64,000 bases of DNA from 66-474 sp036759545 (GTDB lineage: Bacteria; Pseudomonadota; Gammaproteobacteria; Xanthomonadales; Rhodanobacteraceae): positions 27,630 through 91,629 of the forward strand of contig DAIOUL010000002.1 of NCBI GenBank assembly GCA_036759545.1. The letters run 5' to 3'. This document shows positions 42,978 to 51,132 of the stretch, piece by piece (the first letter of the stretch is position 1; each line of letters starts with the position of its first letter). The notes beneath the pieces are model-generated. The model did not search any database, was not told the DNA's origin, and worked only from the letters and a program-made list of their open reading frames with translations. The position numbers and the translations under genes were made by a program.

Positions 42978-45365
42978 TCATAGCCGCGCCTTGCGCAAAC
43001 GCAAGGCGTTGCCGATGACCGAAACCGAGGACAGGCTCATTGCCAGCGCCGCGATGATCGGGCTCAGCAGCCAGCCGAACACCGGGTACAACACGCCCGC
43101 CGCAATCGGGATGCCGAGCGTGTTGTAGGCGAAGGCGAAGCCCAGGTTCTGGTGGATGTTGCGCACCGTCTGTGCGGACAGATTGCGGGCGCGCAGGAGT
43201 CCGCCGAGCTCGCCTTTCAACAAGGTCACCTGCGCGCTTTCCATCGCGACGTCGGTGCCGTCGCCCATCGCGATGCCCACATCGGCCGCCGCCAGCGCCG
43301 GCGCATCGTTGATGCCATCGCCGGCCATCGCAACCTTGGCGTCTCCGTTGCGCAAATCCTCGATCCGCTTCGCCTTGTCTTGCGGCGTCTGCGCAGCCGC
43401 GTATTCCTCGATCCCCAACGCATCGGCCACTGATCGCGCGGTCGGTTCGGCGTCGCCTGTCAACATCACGATTCGCAAGCCTTGGGCGCGCAACGCATCG
43501 AGCAGTTTGCGCGCTTCCGGCTTGATCGCGTCTTCGACCGCCAGCGCACCGGCAACTTGGCCGTCAACGGCCAGGTACATGGTCGTCTTCGCCGAAACGC
43601 GCAAGGCGTCGAGACGTTCGTCTTTCGGCAGCGTGACGTGCAATGACTCCATCAACGCTGCGTTGCCGAGCGCAACCTCGCGATTGCTCACCTTGCCGCG
43701 CACGCCTTGTCCCGTGATGGCGTTGAAGTCGGTGACTGGGAGCAATGTCAGGCCGCGCTCGCGGGCACCGGCCACGATCGCGCGTGCGAGCGGATGCTCG
43801 CTCATCGCTTCCAGGCTGGCCGCGAGAGTCAGCGCTTCATCATCGGCCATGTCGCTGAGGGTGACCACGTCACTCAGGCTCGGCTTGCCTTGGGTCAGCG
43901 TGCCGGTCTTGTCCAGCACCAGCGTGTCCACCTGCGCCAGTGCTTCGATCGCCGCGGCATCGCGGAACAACACGCCGCTTTCGGCACCGCGGCCACTGGC
44001 GACCATGATCGAGATCGGCGTGGCCAGACCCAGCGCACAGGGACAGGCGATGATCAGCACCGCCACCGCGTTCACGATCGCGTACGCGATGCGCGGTTCC
44101 GGCCCGATCAGGAACCAGGTGATGCCGGTCAGGATCGCGATCACGATCACCGCCGGTACGAACACGCGCGAGACCCGATCGGCCAGCCGCTGCAGCGGCG
44201 CGCGCGAACGCTGCGCCTGCGCCACCAGCGCCACGATCTGCGCCAGCACGGTTTCGTTGCCGATCTTGTCGGCGCGCATCGTCAAAGAGCCGTTGGCATT
44301 CACGGTGCCGGCGGTCAATCGGTCACCCGGGCGCTTGCCGACGGGCATCGGTTCGCCGCTCAGCATGGATTCGTCCACGCTGCTCGACCCTTCCAGCACT
44401 GCACCGTCCACCGGAATCTTTTCGCCGGGGCGGATGCGCAGCACGTCGCCGACGTGTACCTGTTCGATCGGCACGTCGCGTTCCTCGCCATCGGCCTCGA
44501 TGCGCCGCGCTTGCCGTGGCGCAAGATCGAGCAGCCGCCGGATCGCCGCCGAAGTCTTGCCGCGCGCACGCACTTCCAGCCATTCGCCGAGCAGTACCAG
44601 CGCCACGATCACGCCGGCTGGTTCGAAGTACACGCCGATCATGCCGCGCGCATCGCGGGTGCGCGGTGGAAAAATCTGCGGCACGAAGGTCGCGACCAGG
44701 CTGTAAACGAACGCGACCAGCACGCCCAGGCCGATCAGCGTGTACATGTTGGGTGAGCGATTGCGCACACCCATCCAGCCGCGCCGGTAGTAGTCCAGGC
44801 CCAGCCACAACACCAAAGGCGCGGCCAGGATCAGTTCGGCCCAACGCAGCACATGGGCCGCTGTTCCAGCGAATTGCGCGCCGAATACATGCGGCACCAT
44901 CGCCACCGCAAACAGCGGAATCGCCAGCACGACGGCAATCCAGAATTTTCGCCGCACCCTGCGCAGCTCGCTGTCGTCTTCTTCGGAGGCTGGCATCAAC
45001 GGCTCCAGCGCCATGCCGCAGATGGGGCACACACCGGGACCGATCTGCCGGATTTCCGGATGCATCGGGCAGATGTAGACCACGCCCTCATCGTGGCTGC
45101 GCGGTTGCGCGGCGGACGCAAGTTCCAGGTAGCGCCCGGGTTCGGTGACGAACTTCTCACGACAACGCGCCGAGCAAAAATGGTATGCCTGACCTTGGTG
45201 TTCGGCGTGATGCTCCGTCGATGCGGAATCGACTTGCATTCCGCAGACCGGATCGGCAACCCGATTCGCCGCCGGTTCCGCCTCGCAGTGTCCACAGCAG
45301 CCCTCGGTTTGTACCGAAGGTTCATGCTCGTGGTGATGTTCGTGCGCGGGCAATTGCTCACTCAT
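42978..45365 (-). CDS. copA: Copper-translocating P1B-type ATPase
   Basis: The 795-residue protein starts with a His/Cys-rich tail (HEHHHEHEP, EGCCGHC), a YHS domain (VADPVCGMQV to about 82) and a heavy-metal-binding domain (YICPMHPEIRQIGPGVCPICGM, 97-118). There is no classical HMA domain. The P1B core has C441-P-C443 in LIIACPCALGLATP, the phosphorylated D485 in LDKTGTLTQG, and GDGINDAPALAAADVGIAMG. This architecture is typical of CopA/SilP-like copper exporters. The start overlaps the MerR-type regulator gene by 8 bp. Confidence 0.94.
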   Translation of the reverse strand: MSEQLPAHEHHHEHEPSVQTEGCCGHCEAEPAANRVADPVCGMQVDSASTEHHAEHQGQAYHFCSARCREKFVTEPGRYLELASAAQPRSHDEGVVYICPMHPEIRQIGPGVCPICGMALEPLMPASEEDDSELRRVRRKFWIAVVLAIPLFAVAMVPHVFGAQFAGTAAHVLRWAELILAAPLVLWLGLDYYRRGWMGVRNRSPNMYTLIGLGVLVAFVYSLVATFVPQIFPPRTRDARGMIGVYFEPAGVIVALVLLGEWLEVRARGKTSAAIRRLLDLAPRQARRIEADGEERDVPIEQVHVGDVLRIRPGEKIPVDGAVLEGSSSVDESMLSGEPMPVGKRPGDRLTAGTVNANGSLTMRADKIGNETVLAQIVALVAQAQRSRAPLQRLADRVSRVFVPAVIVIAILTGITWFLIGPEPRIAYAIVNAVAVLIIACPCALGLATPISIMVASGRGAESGVLFRDAAAIEALAQVDTLVLDKTGTLTQGKPSLSDVVTLSDMADDEALTLAASLEAMSEHPLARAIVAGARERGLTLLPVTDFNAITGQGVRGKVSNREVALGNAALMESLHVTLPKDERLDALRVSAKTTMYLAVDGQVAGALAVEDAIKPEARKLLDALRAQGLRIVMLTGDAEPTARSVADALGIEEYAAAQTPQDKAKRIEDLRNGDAKVAMAGDGINDAPALAAADVGIAMGDGTDVAMESAQVTLLKGELGGLLRARNLSAQTVRNIHQNLGFAFAYNTLGIPIAAGVLYPVFGWLLSPIIAALAMSLSSVSVIGNALRLRKARL
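42987..43008. terminator. Hairpin at the convergent end of the CDF and ATPase genes
   Basis: CGCCTTGCG (42987-42995) and CGCAAGGCG (43000-43008) form a 9-bp stem with the loop CAAA, inside the last codons of the ATPase gene and just after the CDF stop. It could end transcription of the CDF operon, but no T-run follows. Confidence 0.3.
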
Positions 45366-45786
45366 CGGACAGGTCCTGGGTCAAGGCGTGCAGAATCGGG
45401 CAGGCATCGGGATCGCCGCGCCCCGGACATCGCTCGATGAGGTGTTTCAGGCCCCGCCGCATGCGTTGCAATTCCTGGATGCGCAGCTCCAGCTTCGCCA
45501 GCCGTACTTCCGCACGCTGCTTGACGTTGCGCACGCCTTTCTCGTGATCGGCCGACAGCGCCAGCAGTTCGCGGATGTCATCCAGTGTGAAACCCAGCGC
45601 CTTGGCGCGGCGGATGAACTTCAGGCGATCGATGGTGCTGCGGTCGTAATCGCGATATCCGGAGTCGCGGCGGCGCGGGGCAGGCAACAAGCCTTCGCGC
45701 TCGTAATAGCGGATGGTATCGATCGGGACGCCCGCGTTGCGCGCGACCGCGCCGATGGTCAGATGTATTCTCGGTTGGATGTTCAT
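45358..45786 (-). CDS. MerR-family metal regulator (CueR-like)
   Basis: The 142-residue protein has a MerR winged helix (IGAVARNAGVPIDTIRYYEREGLLPAPRR), a dimerisation helix and the metal loop C120-PGRGDPDA-C129-PILHAL. The C-x8-C loop and neighbouring copper ATPase point to copper or silver sensing. The position equivalent to CueR Ser77 looks like a hydrophobic residue, so selectivity is not certain. It is co-directional with the ATPase and has a MerR-type operator immediately upstream. Confidence 0.9.
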   Translation of the reverse strand: MNIQPRIHLTIGAVARNAGVPIDTIRYYEREGLLPAPRRRDSGYRDYDRSTIDRLKFIRRAKALGFTLDDIRELLALSADHEKGVRNVKQRAEVRLAKLELRIQELQRMRRGLKHLIERCPGRGDPDACPILHALTQDLSDE

Positions 45787-45803
45787 GCGGCCAGTCTAAA
45801 CCA

Positions 45804-45824
45804 TGGACTATGGTCCAGAGTCAA
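45804..45824 (-). promoter_or_regulatory. MerR-type operator-promoter
   Basis: On the minus strand TTGACT (45824-45819) is separated by 19 bp from TTAGAC (45859 is not involved; box at 45799-45794). The unusually long spacer holds the dyad TGGAC-CATA-GTCCA (45817-45804). A 19-bp spacer with a central dyad is the hallmark of promoters twisted by MerR-family activators. It should drive the regulator and the copper ATPase. Confidence 0.65.
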
Positions 45825-45842
45825 ACGGGAATTCCGTCCTCT

Positions 45843-45884
45843 TTGACAATGTCATATTCACACAGTAGCTTATCAACTAAGCTA
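45843..45884 (+). promoter_or_regulatory. Promoter with MarR-type operator
   Basis: TTGACA (45843-45848) and TAGCTT (45866-45871) have a 17-bp spacer. A perfect dyad TAGCTTA-TCAAC-TAAGCTA (45866-45884) covers the -10 box, the usual arrangement for autorepression by a MarR protein, which is encoded 16 bp downstream. Confidence 0.6.
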
Positions 45885-45900
45885 TTAGCAGAGCCTTTAC

Positions 45901-46440
45901 ATGTCAGCCAAACACAAGGATGAACTCATCCACGAGATCGTGACGCGGCAGATGCACCGCAACAGCACAGCGGCCGTGTTGTTCCATCAGGCCTTGGCGG
46001 AACGCCTGGGCCTTGGCCCGACGGATCACAAAGTCTTCGATCTGCTGCGGGAGCACGGGCCGATGTCGGGCAGCGAACTGGTCGCGCTCACCGGGATCAC
46101 CAGCGGCGCCATTACAGGCGTGATCAACCGTCTGGAACAAGCGAAGTTCGTGCGGCGGGAGGCAGACGCCAAAGACGGACGACGACAGATCTTGTCGCCG
46201 CAGACCTCGCGCATACGCGAACTACATGCCGTGTTCCATCCCTTGCATCAGGAACTCGCGAACGTGCTGGAAAAGTTCGATACGCGGCAACTGGAGGCCA
46301 TCGCTCAATTCCTGATCCAAGGCACAGACCTGCTCTACCGACATTCGGCCGTGCTTCGGGCATATGCGCTCGCGGGTGCCCTTGAGTCGCGCAGATTAGA
46401 AGAAAAACCCAATAAAACTGCCAAGCGCGTACCTCGATGA
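45901..46440 (+). CDS. MarR-family transcriptional regulator
   Basis: The 179-residue protein has the winged-helix core LGLGPTDHKVFDLLREHGPMSGSELVALTGITSGAITGVINRLEQAKFVRREADAKDGR split over about residues 36-98, including the wing motif DxRR-like DGRRQ. Flanking helices would dimerise. Its stop overlaps the ATG of a membrane protein gene, which is the likely regulated partner. A dyad over its own promoter suggests autorepression. The ligand is unknown. Confidence 0.88.
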   Translation: MSAKHKDELIHEIVTRQMHRNSTAAVLFHQALAERLGLGPTDHKVFDLLREHGPMSGSELVALTGITSGAITGVINRLEQAKFVRREADAKDGRRQILSPQTSRIRELHAVFHPLHQELANVLEKFDTRQLEAIAQFLIQGTDLLYRHSAVLRAYALAGALESRRLEEKPNKTAKRVPR

Positions 46441-47081
46441 CTCCGAAAATCCGCAAATTCCTTCTCACCACGCATATCGCCTGCACGGTCGGCTGGCTGG
46501 GCGCCGTCGCCGCATTCCTGGCTCTGAGCATTGCCGCATTGACCAGCCGGGAGCCAGAAGTCATGCGCGGCAATTATGTCGCGATGGACCAGATCAGCCG
46601 GTTCGTGGTGAGTCCCTTGAGCTTCGGTGCGCTTGCCACTGGACTGCTTCAGGCGCTTGGCTCGGCCTGGGGACTGTTTCGCTATTACTGGATTACGGCC
46701 AAGTTCGGACTGGCGATCGTGGCGACAGCGGCGCTGCTGATGCACCAATTCAAAGTCGTCGGCGTGGCGGCGAAGGAAGCTGCTGGAACGAATGCACCCC
46801 TGTTGACGGGCGCCATGCTCGATCCTTTGAAAATCGAACTGGTACGCGCGCCGGCTATTGCGATCGCCGTGCTGCTCACGATTCTGGCGCTGGCGGTGTA
46901 CAAGCCGTGGGGACTGACTACCCATGGTCGGCGCACACAGCCGCAGCGAGCAATAGCAAGCCAGCCATTCGTGTCCGGAATGCCTTTGGGTCCGAAGCTT
47001 TTTCTCGGCGTGATCGCAATGCTCGTGCTGACATTCATAGTGTTGCACCTAACCGGGCATGGCTTCGGCCAACATCATTGA
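46437..47081 (+). CDS. Polytopic membrane protein (DUF2269-like)
   Basis: The 214-residue protein has four to five hydrophobic segments, at about 8-34, 56-75, 83-102, 137-158 and 187-207, with conserved-looking THIACTVGWLGAVAAFLAL and PLSFGALATGLLQALGSAWGLFRYYWITAKF. This resembles small DUF2269-type integral membrane proteins of unknown function. The C-terminus is His-rich (HLTGHGFGQHH). It is translationally coupled to the MarR gene. Confidence 0.75.
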   Translation: MTPKIRKFLLTTHIACTVGWLGAVAAFLALSIAALTSREPEVMRGNYVAMDQISRFVVSPLSFGALATGLLQALGSAWGLFRYYWITAKFGLAIVATAALLMHQFKVVGVAAKEAAGTNAPLLTGAMLDPLKIELVRAPAIAIAVLLTILALAVYKPWGLTTHGRRTQPQRAIASQPFVSGMPLGPKLFLGVIAMLVLTFIVLHLTGHGFGQHH

Positions 47082-47181
47082 CTGTTACTCTCCATTAACG
47101 GAGGCCAGCGGCGGTGCTCTGCTGGGAATCAAGAAGAGATGCAGCAACATGCAACTAGTCCTGATCTTGGTTTACCCGACG

Positions 47182-48039
47182 TCAGGAATCGCGCAGGAAG
47201 ATGGTTGAGTAACGCCGCTCATGGTTCCGGTGCCGTTGCGAAAACGGCTCCAGGCCTGTCGCAAAGTGCGGATAGCGTTCACCGCGCACCAATCGTGCTT
47301 CGTCGTGAATGCGCTGCAGCTCGTACGCGAGTGGAACGAGGCCGCAGATGCGTGTGCACCGTTCTCTCATGTCCAGATCCATGCCATCGATGAACAATGC
47401 CGAACGTTGCTTCAACAAGGCCGCAATGTTGTCGAACAGGCGCCTTGCAAGGGGCCGGCGCAGATTGCACATCACATTCTGCGCCATGACGATGTCGGCC
47501 GTCGAAACTCTTAGCCGGAAATCCGGACTCAACGCGTCGGCCTGTTCAAAGCGAACTCGACGAGCGATCTCCGGCCTCACGACCAATCGATCACCCTCTT
47601 GTTCAAAGGTACTTCGGACGAAGTCGGCCGTAACCAATGGATTGGCGTGCACCGTGTCGATGGAATAGCTTGCCCCACGGGCGATCGCGAGCACATCGGG
47701 ATCGATGTCATAGGCATCGATCGCGAACGCCAGTTGCGGCCGGCGCTCGAGCAGCACTGACGCGACCGTGAACGGTTCCGCGCCCGTAGAACATCCGATA
47801 ACCACGATGCGAATTGGGTCTGGCCGTCGGTGCGCTTCGAGAAAGTCAAGTACAGGGCCGACAAGCGCATCCAATTGCGCAGGAAGACGATGGAACTGCG
47901 TAAAGGTGAATCCGGGGCGATCCTCGAAGTGAAGGGCGAGACGATACCTGAGCGCTTGGCCACTGGGGGAATCTGCGAACCGACGCAGTCCCGGCACGGT
48001 TTTCAGCAACTGTCTGGCTGCGCCGTAGACGATGGACAT
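47182..48039 (-). CDS. CheR-like SAM-dependent methyltransferase, orphan
   Basis: The 285-residue protein has a CheR-type N-terminal helical part and the methyltransferase core: VIGCSTGAEPFTVASVLLE for SAM binding, AYDIDPDVLAIARGASYSI, and IVMAQNVMCNL. CheR enzymes methylate glutamates of chemoreceptors, but no receptor, CheB or chemotaxis gene lies nearby, so the target is unknown. AGAGGTGAT precedes the ATG at 48039. Its setting inside a metal-resistance block is unusual. Confidence 0.82.
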   Translation of the reverse strand: MSIVYGAARQLLKTVPGLRRFADSPSGQALRYRLALHFEDRPGFTFTQFHRLPAQLDALVGPVLDFLEAHRRPDPIRIVVIGCSTGAEPFTVASVLLERRPQLAFAIDAYDIDPDVLAIARGASYSIDTVHANPLVTADFVRSTFEQEGDRLVVRPEIARRVRFEQADALSPDFRLRVSTADIVMAQNVMCNLRRPLARRLFDNIAALLKQRSALFIDGMDLDMRERCTRICGLVPLAYELQRIHDEARLVRGERYPHFATGLEPFSQRHRNHERRYSTIFLRDS

Positions 48040-48236
48040 GCGATCACCTCTGCTTAAAGATCAACACTGCGTATGATCAGGAACAGGTCGATCAGCCGCG
48101 CAAACATTGGATGTTCCCCCTTTGCTTTTCTGCCTCAAGACCGGGAACGGCGGTAATCTGCTTGATCCCGGTCTTGACGGTCCTCCGTTCAATCATTCGG
48201 CCGGAAGCGCCCAGCGAATCGCGGAGCGCATGTTCG

Positions 48237-48584
48237 CTACATCGCTGCGCAAGCCTCGGCGCAGCCGCGGCAGGCTTCCGCACAGCGTTTCACCTCGGCA
48301 TCGTCGCCCATGCGTTCGCACGAAGCCGCGCATTGCCGGCACACCTCGGCGCAGGCGTTGCAAACGACCGTATGCACCTCGGCGCCTCGCAACATTGTTC
48401 GTGCGCAGGTATCACAGATGTCGGCGCAAGCCGACATCAACGTGATGTGCTGCGGGTCGGCATGTTCGCCGCCCTCGCCGAGGCAGTAGTTGATGGTTTC
48501 GAGGCACGTGGCTTCGCACTGCTGGCAAGCGAGGATGCAGTCGTTCATAGCCTGCGAGCGGTGTTCCGCGGAATGGTGAGTCAT
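48237..48584 (-). CDS. csp: Four-helix-bundle copper-storage protein (Csp, cytosolic type)
   Basis: The 115-residue protein has 17 cysteines arranged in CxxxC and CxxC pairs along four helices (for example C16, C20, C23, C27 and C101, C105, C108, C112), the pattern of Csp/DUF326 proteins. These store many Cu(I) ions inside the bundle. No Tat or Sec signal is present, so it should be the cytosolic Csp3-like form. The start ATG 48584 follows AAGGAA; the upstream open frame is not conserved. Confidence 0.92.
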   Translation of the reverse strand: MTHHSAEHRSQAMNDCILACQQCEATCLETINYCLGEGGEHADPQHITLMSACADICDTCARTMLRGAEVHTVVCNACAEVCRQCAASCERMGDDAEVKRCAEACRGCAEACAAM

Positions 48585-48667
48585 GGCGTATTCCTTCTTC
48601 CTTGAAGCAGGCGAAGCGCGGCGCGCCTGCATCGCCGTCCCTGATCGCAACGTCCCTGGCTGCACGC

Positions 48668-49039
48668 TCACTGCGTGTCAGGCTTGATCCAGGTCACCGT
48701 GCCGTTCATGCCTTCGGTGTGCAGTCCAAAGCGGATATGCTCGCCGGCTTTTACATCTTGCAGCAGTTCCGGCTTGGCGGCTTTGAAGGTCATGGTCATT
48801 GCCGGCCAGTGGATCGACTCGATCGCTTGATGCTTGATCGTGATGGTGCCCTGATCCGCATCGACGGCCTGCACGACACCCACACCTTCGGCATTGCCGG
48901 ATTGCATCATGCCTTTCATACCGGGCATGTTCTGTATCGGCATGTCCTGCATTGGCTTGCTCGGGGTTTCCTGCTGAGCGAGCAGTGCTGGCGCGCAAAG
49001 AAGCGCGGCGATGCTCAATGACATTGCGATGTACCTCAT
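48668..49039 (-). CDS. CusF-like periplasmic copper-binding protein
   Basis: The 123-residue protein has a signal peptide (LSIAALLCAPALLAQ), a Met-rich linker (MQDMPIQNMPGMKGMMQ) and the CusF fold with ligand-type residues H70 in ITIKHQAI and W78, M81, M83 in IHWPAMTMTF. It probably passes Cu(I) to the Cus pump or CopA/B. It sits between csp and the DUF4396 gene, probably in one operon. Confidence 0.92.
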   Translation of the reverse strand: MRYIAMSLSIAALLCAPALLAQQETPSKPMQDMPIQNMPGMKGMMQSGNAEGVGVVQAVDADQGTITIKHQAIESIHWPAMTMTFKAAKPELLQDVKAGEHIRFGLHTEGMNGTVTWIKPDTQ

Positions 49040-49096
49040 GATCGGTTCTCCTCGTTACGCGGTAGTTGCGTTTGAAATTCAGCGTCGATGTCCAGT

Positions 49097-49969
49097 TCAC
49101 ATAAGCGCCATCGGCGCACCGCCCCAGATCGCCGCAATAGCCGCGCCTGCGGCCAATGCGAGAAAAGACAACAGGGTCATCCACGCAAGCTGCGCGGGTG
49201 CGACTTTCCCCATATCCGACATTCCAGGCTGGTCTGCTGACGCGGCGTGTCGATGCGCGGAACTCGACGGGATCGGACTTTCCTGCCCGCCGCGATGCTC
49301 CTGCGCGAGCGCAGATTGCGGCACACGCACGGTCATCATGCCGTGCTTCATGTGCTTGGCAACCAGCCACCAGTTGATCGGATAGGCGGTGAGAAACCCC
49401 ACCAGCAGCGACATCGACATCAAGAACCAGAAGGCGGGGTCGGCCGGATGGTGAGCATCGGGTACGTGTTTCATCGTCAGGATCATGGTCGGAATCATGC
49501 CGGCCATCAGCAGATTCATGGAGAGCAATTCCGGAAAAAATGTCTTCGCCAAGGAACGTTTGTACGACCCGCCCATCATGTCGCGCATAAACAACGCCTG
49601 GAAAATGGTCCAGCCGAACCCGAAGCCCAGCAGGTATTCCAGAACCACATGTACGACATCGGAAAAATGCATCAGGCTGGCAAACACCGCGCCCGCCAAG
49701 ATGCCGACGCCGTCGCCTGCACAGCAGTGCATCGTCGAACCCAGTACCTGTCGCCAGCGCACGGCCACGTATTGCTCGTGCAATCCCGACAACGGCTCGC
49801 GGCAGCCGAGCACGTAGAGAAACGCGCCGAGCGGGCCGGTATAGGCCGTCAGCAAGACGAAGCCCCACTTCAGCACTGGAGACTCGGGCGTGGAACGTAT
49901 GTCCACGGCGACGAACAGCACCGATAGCGCGGTGAGCAGGAACCAGAGCAGCATTACGCCATCCAGCAT
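49097..49969 (-). CDS. DUF4396-family membrane protein with Cys/His motif
   Basis: The 290-residue protein has about seven hydrophobic segments and the DUF4396 blocks CCAGDGVGILAGAV, LEYLLGFGFGWTIFQALFMRDMMGGSYKRSL, FPELLSMNLLMAGMIPTM and FLTAYPINWWLVAKHMKHGMMTV. Such proteins are frequently encoded in copper-resistance loci, though the function is not established. A His-rich loop (SSSAHRHAAS) precedes the last segment. ATG 49969 (MLDGVMLLWF) starts directly at the first membrane segment; the longer frame has no conserved sequence. Confidence 0.82.
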   Translation of the reverse strand: MLDGVMLLWFLLTALSVLFVAVDIRSTPESPVLKWGFVLLTAYTGPLGAFLYVLGCREPLSGLHEQYVAVRWRQVLGSTMHCCAGDGVGILAGAVFASLMHFSDVVHVVLEYLLGFGFGWTIFQALFMRDMMGGSYKRSLAKTFFPELLSMNLLMAGMIPTMILTMKHVPDAHHPADPAFWFLMSMSLLVGFLTAYPINWWLVAKHMKHGMMTVRVPQSALAQEHRGGQESPIPSSSAHRHAASADQPGMSDMGKVAPAQLAWMTLLSFLALAAGAAIAAIWGGAPMALM

Positions 49970-50057
49970 GGGCTTGCTCCCGCATGCATTCGTTCCACGA
50001 GAGGGGCTGCACGGAGTCCCGCGTGCAGCGCCTTCAACACCAGCGCGCATCGCATGA

Positions 50058-51119
50058 CTATTTCGCCTCCGACTTCGTTTGCCAGTCGATCGCGATGATC
50101 TTCCATGCACCGTTGATGCGCTTCAGTTGCATCGCTTCGTGACTACCTACCGTGACGGGCTTGCCTTTGGCCGTGGCCAGGATTTCGTTCTCCGTGACCA
50201 CTTGTGCGCGATCGCCTGATTCGGCGGATACGCGTGACAGCCGTTTGACTTGCGCGTTCTTGAGAAAGGCAATGTCCTTTCCCAAATGATGCGAGGCGTA
50301 CTCGGCGCGGCTCTGGCTCGATCCGTCTTCGCTGATGCGTGCGTCATCGGCCAACAACGCCAAGGCTGCCTCGCGACCGCCGTTTGCGAGCGCATCCTGG
50401 AAAGCTTGTGCCGCGACTTCGGCTTGCGGCGAGCCGCCAGGCTTCAGTTCGGCGTTGGATGCCGCATTCCCCATGTTCATGCCGGTCATCGATGCAGACA
50501 TGGACATGTCCGGCGCGCTGGCGCTGTCGTGTTGGTTTTGACGCGCATCGGTGTCGCCATGATGGTGGCTGTGACTATCGCCTTCATCCATGTCCATGTC
50601 TTCGTCCGGCGGCGCCTTGGCAACAATGTCCTTGTATTGCTGCGGCGTCATGCCCGGCAGCTTTTCGATAAACGCGACCATGCTCCAAATGGTTTGGTCG
50701 TCGTGGCTGCCGCCCCAAGCCGGCATCGCGCTCATCTTGATGCCGTGCTTGATGACCCAGAAGGCGTCCTGCGGATCTACGTGCATCTTCGACAGGTTCG
50801 GAGGCTGCGGATACATGCCCTCGCGCAGTTCCGAGTTCTCTACGCCCGGCTGCAAGTGACAGCTCGTGCACATCGCGGCGTACTGGCCCGCACCTTTCAG
50901 GATCAGTTGCGGATCGTCAAGATTCGGCACCTTGATGTTTTCGGAACGCACATGGATGGAACGGTCGCGCACCGTCTGCATGGCGCTGTAAGTGAGCGAC
51001 CAGTGATGATCGTCGGCGCCGATGTTGTACAGACCGGAATAGCCAAACAGCGCCAGCACTATGGCGATCAGCACCAGGACGGCAACAACGACGATGACGT
51101 GTTCGGTATGTCTTTTCAT
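50058..51119 (-). CDS. Membrane-anchored cytochrome c fused to an NTF2-like domain
   Basis: The 353-residue protein has an N-terminal anchor (VIVVVAVLVLIAIVLALFGY), a class I cytochrome c domain with haem site C84-TS-C87-H88 and probable axial Met132 in KMSAMPAWGG, a linker rich in Asp, His and Met at 172-220 (DEDMDMDEGDSHSHHHG, MSMSASMTGMNMG), and a C-terminal NTF2/DUF4440-like domain (235-353). The combination is unusual. Position between DUF4396 and copB suggests a role in periplasmic copper redox, which is inference. Confidence 0.8.
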   Translation of the reverse strand: MKRHTEHVIVVVAVLVLIAIVLALFGYSGLYNIGADDHHWSLTYSAMQTVRDRSIHVRSENIKVPNLDDPQLILKGAGQYAAMCTSCHLQPGVENSELREGMYPQPPNLSKMHVDPQDAFWVIKHGIKMSAMPAWGGSHDDQTIWSMVAFIEKLPGMTPQQYKDIVAKAPPDEDMDMDEGDSHSHHHGDTDARQNQHDSASAPDMSMSASMTGMNMGNAASNAELKPGGSPQAEVAAQAFQDALANGGREAALALLADDARISEDGSSQSRAEYASHHLGKDIAFLKNAQVKRLSRVSAESGDRAQVVTENEILATAKGKPVTVGSHEAMQLKRINGAWKIIAIDWQTKSEAK

Positions 51120-51132
51120 GCGATTTGCCTTC

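Noticed and set aside
43156..44706. Plus-strand frame of 516 codons opposite the copper ATPase
   Set aside because: Shadow of the ATPase gene; Ser/Ala/Arg-rich without any motif.
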